In this document: in pieces, positions 59,942 to 64,000 of the stretch
How the letters are laid out: every line of letters starts with the position of its first letter
How positions within the stretch are numbered: the stretch's first letter is position 1
NCBI GenBank assembly: GCA_022508505.1
Contig: JAFLVC010000001.1
Location: forward strand, 248,001-312,000
DNA: 64,000 nt
Direction: 5' to 3'
Source: Clostridiales bacterium
GTDB lineage: Bacteria > Bacillota > Clostridia > Christensenellales > Pumilibacteraceae
Notes under the pieces: model-generated
What the model was told of the DNA's origin: nothing
Databases searched by the model: none
The model's input: the letters and a program-made list of their open reading frames with translations, nothing else
Translations under genes and position numbers: made by a program

Positions 59942-60242
59942 CTTTCGTTTTTTGCCGTCGGCGCTGAAAGATATAGATGAGGTGTTCGATTACATAACGC
60001 AAAAGCTGTGCAATCAAAAAGCTGCTAACGACTTAATGGGCAAGCTCGATGAAACCATTGACAATATAAGATTGTTTCCTCAATCGTTTCCGTTACACGA
60101 GGACAGCGAGCTTAAAAGTAACTTCGTGCGTAAGGTTTCGGTAGATAATTACATATTATTCTACAAGTATGACGAAGCACAAGAGCTTATAATTATTTTA
60201 TATTTCAAGTACGGTGGAAGTAATTTGTCTGGGCTTCATTGA
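59925..60242 (+). CDS. RelE/ParE-family toxin
   Basis: 105 residues. FRFLPSALKDIDEVFDYITQ, then NIRLFPQSFPLHED, VRKVSVDNYILFYKYDE and IIILYFKYGG follow the RelE/ParE beta-sheet order. The Arg in the VRKV strand and YILFY are typical. Whether it cuts mRNA on the ribosome (RelE) or poisons gyrase (ParE) cannot be decided here. Neutralised by the antitoxin encoded just upstream. Confidence 0.92.
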   Translation: MSKKIDFRFLPSALKDIDEVFDYITQKLCNQKAANDLMGKLDETIDNIRLFPQSFPLHEDSELKSNFVRKVSVDNYILFYKYDEAQELIIILYFKYGGSNLSGLH

Positions 60243-60333
60243 TTGGTAAAAAGACGAGAGTGCGGTTGCGCGGCACGAAACTGTGTCGCGCCGTATTTTT
60301 TATAAATAATCACTTCGATTTTTCTTTGAACTA

Positions 60334-60362
60334 TTGACACGAAAATAGCACAATAGTATAAT
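60334..60362 (+). promoter_or_regulatory. Promoter of the RadC-like gene
   Basis: TTGACA (60334-60339), 17 bases, TATAAT (60357-60362). Confidence 0.8.
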
Positions 60363-60424
60363 AGTATCACTTTGCATATGGCTTTCGTCATTGAATGAAT
60401 TTTAAAAAACGCAATGGTTTTGAC

Positions 60425-61354
60425 ATGAGCAATAACGAAAATGACAATCAAAGTGAATCATACGAGTACAGAAAAAGAGCGGAAGAAGAGCGCAGAAAAC
60501 GGGTGAATGCGTTTGCCGATTCGCTTCTCGAAGGCAGCGCGTCAAACTTCAAGCCCGCATCAAAAGGGACGACCGAGCCCGACATAGGCGAGCTCATAGC
60601 GGGACTTAAAGAAGTTATCGGTCGCGAAGATCACAGCGGACACCGAAAGCGCCTGCGCGAGAGATTGAAGCACGCCGACCTCGACAACGTTCCGTCCGAG
60701 GTGCTGCTCGAAACATTTCTGTCGTACTTTATTCCGCGAAAGGACGTCGCGCCTTTATCGAAAATGCTATTGGAGCATTACGGTTCGCTGTGGAATGTGC
60801 TCACGGCTCCTCCGGCCGAGCTCAAAGCCTTTCCGTCCATGACAGAGCGCGCGTCGCGCATGGCGTCGCACTTAATCCGTCTCACAAACTATCAGCGCCG
60901 AGCGGCGTTCGCGATAAAAAGCGGCGATCGTGCGCTCCGGTTTTTCGCGGCGCTCAATGCGGGTGACGACTGCGTGCAAACGCACGTCGCTTATCTCGAC
61001 GCCGACTACAACGTCATCGCAATAGAGACGCACAGTGGCGAAAAGGCAGTCGCGCCAAAGACGATAGTGGGCGGTGCGTACAGGTTGTCCGCGAGCTACG
61101 TAATAATCGGAAGAAGGGAAAGCGCGCTGTTTCCGCAGTGGCAGGGCGGGGCGAAGTATGCCGCAATCCTGCGCGAAGTGCTCGGCGCCGTCGACACGTC
61201 GTTGCTCGATATAATCGTATTTACAGGTCTCGGCTATTACTCGATCGGTGCGAGCGCGATGCGCAAGGACGAACCGATAGTTTATGCGTTCACGCCGCTA
61301 GTAGCCGTGCCCGACGTAGGCGACGTCGTGCGGGAGCTGACGCCGGACGAGTGA
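60425..61354 (+). CDS. RadC-like protein without JAMM metal motif
   Basis: 309 residues from the ATG at 60425; an in-frame ATG at 60395 is possible, and neither has a good ribosome site. The central part is RadC-like: GHRKRLRERLKHADLDNVP, LLETFLSYFIPRKDVAPLSK, LLEHYGSLWNVLTAP. The C-terminal MPN/JAB-type domain is recognisable by TIVGGAYRLSASYVII, but where RadC has HNHP-G-x2-P-S-x2-D this protein reads GRRESALFPQWQGG, so the zinc ligands are missing. Probably a non-catalytic relative. RadC function itself is unsettled. Confidence 0.82.
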   Translation: MSNNENDNQSESYEYRKRAEEERRKRVNAFADSLLEGSASNFKPASKGTTEPDIGELIAGLKEVIGREDHSGHRKRLRERLKHADLDNVPSEVLLETFLSYFIPRKDVAPLSKMLLEHYGSLWNVLTAPPAELKAFPSMTERASRMASHLIRLTNYQRRAAFAIKSGDRALRFFAALNAGDDCVQTHVAYLDADYNVIAIETHSGEKAVAPKTIVGGAYRLSASYVIIGRRESALFPQWQGGAKYAAILREVLGAVDTSLLDIIVFTGLGYYSIGASAMRKDEPIVYAFTPLVAVPDVGDVVRELTPDE

Positions 61355-61373
61355 GACTGCGCATTGCGGCGAG

Positions 61374-61997
61374 CTATCTCGGAAAGAATATGAGAAGCGA
61401 GCCGTGCTTGACGGACACCGTAGCGGGCGACTTACCGCTCACCGTAGCGTTTGAAACGCCGAGCGGAAAGTCGGGCGAGAGCGTCGCGTTGTCGAGCGGG
61501 TAATAGAGCGACGACAGCTTAACGCCCGTCGCTTCGCCGCCGTAGGCAAACACCGAAACGGTGCCCTCGGCGGTTTTCGGAATGACAAAAGTTTCGTCGG
61601 TTATGACGGTCGCAATCGTGTCGCGGTCGATTAAAAATCCGTGCGCGTCGAAATTGTTGAGATAGCGAAGGGCGGCGAGGTTTGCGACTGTATGGTCGAG
61701 CCTTCCGCCCACGCCGCCGTACAGCACGAAGGTCTTGTATTCGCGGCGCAGCCCGAGCTTGATTGCGGCGAGCATGTCGGTATCGTCCTTTTCTCGCTTC
61801 AGCTTTACGACGTGCGCGGCAATGCCCTCGGGCGCCGTCGACGAGTCGAAATCGCCTATGACGACGTTCGGGTCGAGCCCCGCGCTTTTCACTGCGGAAT
61901 ACCCGCCGTCGGCGGCGATTATTAGGTCGGACTTTGTAAAGCTCCGCTTCGGCGGGAACGCTTCGCCCGCGCCGAATATAACGCACATCTTTTCCAT
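61374..61997 (-). CDS. thiN: Thiamine pyrophosphokinase
   Basis: 207 residues from the ATG at 61997. DLIIAADGGYSAVKSAGLDP, VIGDFDSS, REKDDTDMLAAIKLGL and GGVGGRLDHTVANLAALRYL are the thiamine diphosphokinase signature, including the Asp residues for Mg2+ and ATP. It converts thiamine to the cofactor thiamine diphosphate. Convergent with the RadC-like gene, 19 bases apart. TATAAT on the minus strand ends six bases before the ATG, so the message is probably leaderless. Confidence 0.94.
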   Translation of the reverse strand: MEKMCVIFGAGEAFPPKRSFTKSDLIIAADGGYSAVKSAGLDPNVVIGDFDSSTAPEGIAAHVVKLKREKDDTDMLAAIKLGLRREYKTFVLYGGVGGRLDHTVANLAALRYLNNFDAHGFLIDRDTIATVITDETFVIPKTAEGTVSVFAYGGEATGVKLSSLYYPLDNATLSPDFPLGVSNATVSGKSPATVSVKHGSLLIFFPR

Positions 61998-62003
61998 ACC
62001 CGC

Positions 62004-62032
62004 ATTATAGCACAAAAAACAAAGATAGTCGA
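62004..62032 (-). promoter_or_regulatory. thiN promoter, leaderless
   Basis: On the minus strand: TCGACT (62032-62027), 17 bases, TATAAT (62009-62004), then six bases and the ATG at 61997. It lies back to back with the tRNA-Pro promoter. Confidence 0.65.
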
Positions 62033-62041
62033 GAGAAATTA

Positions 62042-62070
62042 TTGACAAACAGTTCAAACGGTGATATAAT
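62042..62070 (+). promoter_or_regulatory. tRNA-Pro(CGG) promoter
   Basis: Consensus TTGACA (62042-62047), 17 bases, TATAAT (62065-62070), 11 bases before the tRNA. Confidence 0.85.
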
Positions 62071-62081
62071 AACTTTCGCAT

Positions 62082-62157
62082 CGAGGCGTAGCGCAGTTGG
62101 TAGCGCGCATGGTTCGGGACCATGAGGCCGCGAGTTCGAGTCTCGCCGCTTCGACCA
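62082..62157 (+). tRNA. tRNA-Pro (anticodon CGG)
   Basis: 76 bases including CCA. Acceptor CGAGGCG/CGCTTCG, anticodon stem CATGG/CCATG with loop TTCGGGA. It reads CCG codons. Differs from the tRNA-Pro at 59467 only at the anticodon first base and a few acceptor positions. Confidence 0.95.
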
Positions 62158-62160
62158 CAT

Positions 62161-62192
62161 AAACACACGACGGTTCACCGTCGTGTGTTTTT
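62161..62192 (+). terminator. tRNA-Pro terminator
   Basis: AAACACACGACGG (62161-62173) pairs perfectly with CCGTCGTGTGTTT (62178-62190) around TTCA, followed by TT. Confidence 0.9.
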
Positions 62193-62201
62193 GTATATAT
62201 A

Positions 62202-62343
62202 AGAGCGAGACTCGAACTCCGATAGGAGCGCGACCGTCAAGTAAACATGCCTGTGGCATGTTTATAGGGAGCGCACGAGCGGCTGTGCCGCGAAGTGGGC
62301 GATTTTGCGGAGCAAAAGCGCGCTAGTCTCGCCGCTTCGACCA
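62202..62343. repeat. Duplicated tRNA-Pro 3' end, attachment-site-like
   Basis: AGTCTCGCCGCTTCGACCA at 62325-62343 repeats the last 19 bases of tRNA-Pro (62139-62157) exactly. Between them lie an inverted copy of the T arm (GCGAGACTCGAACTC at about 62204-62218) and a perfect hairpin TAAACATGCC/GGCATGTTTA (62240-62262). Such 3'-end copies mark integrase attachment sites, but no integrase gene is present. Confidence 0.65.
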
Positions 62344-62594
62344 AAGCGGCGCTATTGCGCCTAAATGAATAGATAAGAGATAAGAGATAAGAATGAAGAA
62401 CAGAGCGTAAAATATCGTTCGCCGCTTTGTATTATTATCTATTATCTCTTATTTTTTATCTCTTATCTAAATCGCTGACGCGCTCTTATTTGAAATTTGT
62501 TTTGCCCGCAAGTTTATTGCATTAACCTTTTCGCTTTGAGTAGCGTATATGTAAAATAGCCGCATTTTGCGGCTGTTACTGCTTTTCGATATTA
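62344..62594. repeat. Gap with GATAAGA runs
   Basis: GATAAGAGATAAGAGATAAG (62371-62390) and an inverted run near 62436-62470 (TATCTATTATCTCTTATTTT, then TTATCTCTTATC). They could pair as a long imperfect hairpin. GCCGCATTTTGCGGC (about 62560-62575) forms a small hairpin that may terminate the minus-strand gene. No gene seen. Confidence 0.65.
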
Positions 62595-62960
62595 TCAGCT
62601 TTTCGAAGAGTCCGCCGAGTCATCGGAACGGTCTATCATCTTGTAGCCCGGGTTTGTCGGGCGGCTCCGTCCCGCGCGGGCGGTCGGAGTGACGTCGGCT
62701 TTGCCGCAAACGCGCTCTGTATTTCCGCTGTTGTCGGGGCGGGTGCGCGTCTTTCTGCCGCTGCTGCAGTTCGTCGTTTTTTCGTTATTTTCAATTTCGC
62801 GCTTGCGCTTTGTCGTTATTTTTCCGGCGGGATAGATTTCCTCCTCGATTACTTCCTCGGCGGAAATTTCGGCGTCCGTCTTTTTTCGGCGTTCGTCGTT
62901 GCCGTTCGACTTGTTGCGGAGCTTATTCCACATCGATTTGAATTTTTGTCCTATACCCAT
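62595..62960 (-). CDS. Small basic hydrophilic protein
   Basis: 121 residues, no hydrophobic helix. A basic start (MGIGQKFKSMWNKLRNKSNG) could form an amphipathic membrane-binding helix. The rest is low-complexity, charged and Arg/Lys/Ser/Thr-rich, and probably disordered. GGAGGAG stands six bases before the ATG, which makes it a real gene. Unknown function. A palindromic site lies in its leader. Confidence 0.7.
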   Translation of the reverse strand: MGIGQKFKSMWNKLRNKSNGNDERRKKTDAEISAEEVIEEEIYPAGKITTKRKREIENNEKTTNCSSGRKTRTRPDNSGNTERVCGKADVTPTARAGRSRPTNPGYKMIDRSDDSADSSKS

Positions 62961-62980
62961 AACTCCTCCATGTGTCGTGC

Positions 62981-62999
62981 TTAGGTTACGCTAACCTAA
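62981..62999. promoter_or_regulatory. 19-base palindrome in a leader region
   Basis: TTAGGTTA (62981-62988) and TAACCTAA (62992-62999) are perfect arms around CGC. On the minus strand it lies between a possible -10 (TACAAT, about 63009-63004) and the ribosome site of the gene at 62595-62960. A further GTTAGGTTAA half-site lies at 63038-63047. Suits a dimeric regulator. Confidence 0.6.
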
Positions 63000-63073
63000 A
63001 AATATTGTAGGTAAAACGCGAAAAATTATACATTAAAGTTAGGTTAAGATTTTGCCCGCCGCACGCATATTCC

Positions 63074-63102
63074 TTTACAAACGCGAAAAAATTTTGTATA
63101 AT
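63074..63102 (+). promoter_or_regulatory. Promoter of the terminal ABC transporter gene
   Basis: TTTACA (63074-63079), 17 bases, TATAAT (63097-63102). The leader to 63264 is about 155 bases and rich in hairpins (GATTGC/GCAATC, CGCGCG...CGCGCG and GCAAGCATTTTTGCTTG-type stems). A second TATAAT at 63222-63227 could be a nearer start without a good -35 box. Confidence 0.55.
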
Positions 63103-63263
63103 ATACGCAGTTACGATTGCTGTTGCAATCGTGGCGCGGATGCGCCTCGCGCGTAAAGCGCGACTGCGATATTGAATCACAGCGCAAAAATGCCATTGCG
63201 AGCAAGCATTTTTGCTTGTGATATAATATGCCATAATCGAAAATGGCGTAAGGAGGATTGACA

Positions 63264-64000
63264 GTGCTTGAACTTAAAGAGATAACCAAAGATTACAAGG
63301 TGGGTGGCGACAAGGTGCGCGCCCTTAAAGGCGTGTCGATTAAATTCCGCAAGAGCGAGTTCGTCTCCGTTCTCGGCCCGTCGGGCTGCGGCAAGACGAC
63401 GCTACTCAACATCATCGGCGGACTCGACCACTGCACGGACGGCGATCTCATAATTAACGGTATAAGCACCAAAACCTTTAAAGACCGTGATTGGGACACC
63501 TACCGCAATCACAGCATAGGCTTCGTGTTCCAAAGCTACAACCTCATCCCGCACCAGACAATACTCGAAAACGTCGAGCTCGCTTTAAACATTTCGGGCA
63601 TTCCCAAGGCGGAGCGCGTTCAGCGCGCCAAGGAAGCGCTCGACAAGGTGGGCTTAGCGGGGCTTTACAAGAAAAAGCCCAACCAGCTCTCGGGCGGGCA
63701 GATGCAGCGCGTGGCGATTGCCCGCGCTCTTGTCGGCGACCCCGATATTTTGCTTGCCGACGAGCCGACGGGTGCTCTCGACAGCGAGACGTCCGTTCAG
63801 ATAATGGACCTCATAAAGGAGATTTCGCTCGAGCGCCTCGTCATCATGGTCACGCACAACCCCGAGCTTGCCGAGCAGTACTCCACCCGCATAGTGCGCC
63901 TTCTCGACGGCCTCGTCGTAGACGACACCATGCCGTACGACGGCGGTGAGGAAGCTCAGGCGGAAAAAACAGAAGCGGAGGGCGAGGAGCAAGGAACTCT
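63264..64000 (+). CDS. ABC transporter ATP-binding protein, 5' part
   Basis: A GTG start behind AAGGAGGA; the frame stays open to the window end (245 residues seen). Walker [14 protein letters not shown], signature [15 protein letters not shown], Walker [14 protein letters not shown]-loop MVTHNP. It belongs to the MacB/LolD-like class that pairs with FtsX-type permeases. The sequence after about residue 220 ([18 protein letters not shown]) is an acidic linker, so like the gene at 38017-41205 it probably continues into a fused permease. Partial at the 3' end. Confidence 0.93.
   Translation, partial: MLELKEITKDYKVGGDKVRALKGVSIKFRKSEFVSVLGPSGCGKTTLLNIIGGLDHCTDGDLIINGISTKTFKDRDWDTYRNHSIGFVFQSYNLIPHQTILENVELALNISGIPKAERVQRAKEALDKVGLAGLYKKKPNQLSGGQMQRVAIARALVGDPDILLADEPTGALDSETSVQIMDLIKEISLERLVIMVTHNPELAEQYSTRIVRLLDGLVVDDTMPYDGGEEAQAEKTEAEGEEQGT

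Noticed and set aside
62204..62343. A further tRNA gene
   Set aside because: Only the 3' end of tRNA-Pro is duplicated; no D arm or anticodon arm precedes it.
63222..63227. TATAAT as main promoter of the terminal ABC gene
   Set aside because: No suitable -35 box at 16-18 bases; the box pair at 63074-63102 has ideal spacing.

Overview
The window reads as a chromosomal segment of a Gram-positive-type bacterium, most likely an uncultured, gut-associated member of the Bacillota (Clostridia-like). The reasons are AGGAGG ribosome sites, many near-consensus TTGACA-N17-TATAAT promoters, a LexA of the Firmicutes type, LuxS, a YhaO/YhaN-type nuclease pair, an Sfp-like phosphopantetheinyl transferase, large signal-peptide/C-terminal-anchor surface proteins and no outer-membrane genes. 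Base composition is roughly balanced with frequent GCG/GAC/AAG codons, except for an AT-rich patch around 3.3-5.2 kb. The rank below phylum is inference.

Layout. 1-2.0 kb: end of a membrane-anchored GH3 glycosidase with reversed domain order, plus a small membrane protein. 2.4-5.2 kb: lexA with a strong promoter and a palindromic operator candidate, a small co-transcribed gene, then an AT-rich patch (membrane protein, Nudix, DinB-fold protein). 5.5-20.4 kb: a two-gene surface operon made of a 4456-residue MBG-type repeat protein and a membrane protein with a duplicated 170-residue module. 20.5-22.5 kb: DUF4177-like, YidD-like and coiled-coil membrane proteins.

22.8-33.1 kb holds the most striking content. 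One strong promoter drives seven co-directional genes: an SPFH/band-7 protein with zinc ribbons, a short coiled-coil protein, two ESCRT-III/Snf7-like helical proteins (the second strongly CHMP-like, with a possible MIM at its C-terminus), a Vps4-like AAA ATPase with an N-terminal MIT-like bundle and tandem AAA modules, a zinc-ribbon HtrA-type serine protease, and a 1515-residue zinc ribbon-TIR-helical repeat-transmembrane-LRR protein. Together they look like a bacterial ESCRT-like membrane-remodelling machine coupled to a receptor-like TIR effector. This is inferred from sequence patterns only.

33.3-42.4 kb: ADP-ribosylglycohydrolase, YhaO-like nuclease and YhaN/SbcC-like ATPase, a fused ABC ATPase-FtsX exporter on the minus strand, and MscS. 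42.4-56.5 kb: single genes and small operons (divergent GalT-II-like protein, Sel1 protein, lipoprotein, second GH3, RelA/SpoT-domain protein, nitroreductase, L-cysteine desulfidase-like protein, PPTase, XRE regulator, LuxS, DUF4097-like protein). They are separated by repeat-rich gaps with at least five dispersed repeat families, some MITE-like. 56.7-64 kb: glycosyltransferase plus UDP-galactopyranose mutase, tRNA-Gly(CCC), an unusual tRNA-Pro(AGG), tRNA-Pro(CGG) with a duplicated 3' end, a toxin-antitoxin pair, a RadC-like protein lacking its metal motif, thiamine pyrophosphokinase and the start of another ABC exporter ATPase.

Several genes (second GH3, desulfidase, XRE, DUF4097, thiN) have their -10 box only 6-7 bases before the ATG and no ribosome site, which suggests that leaderless mRNAs are common in this organism.
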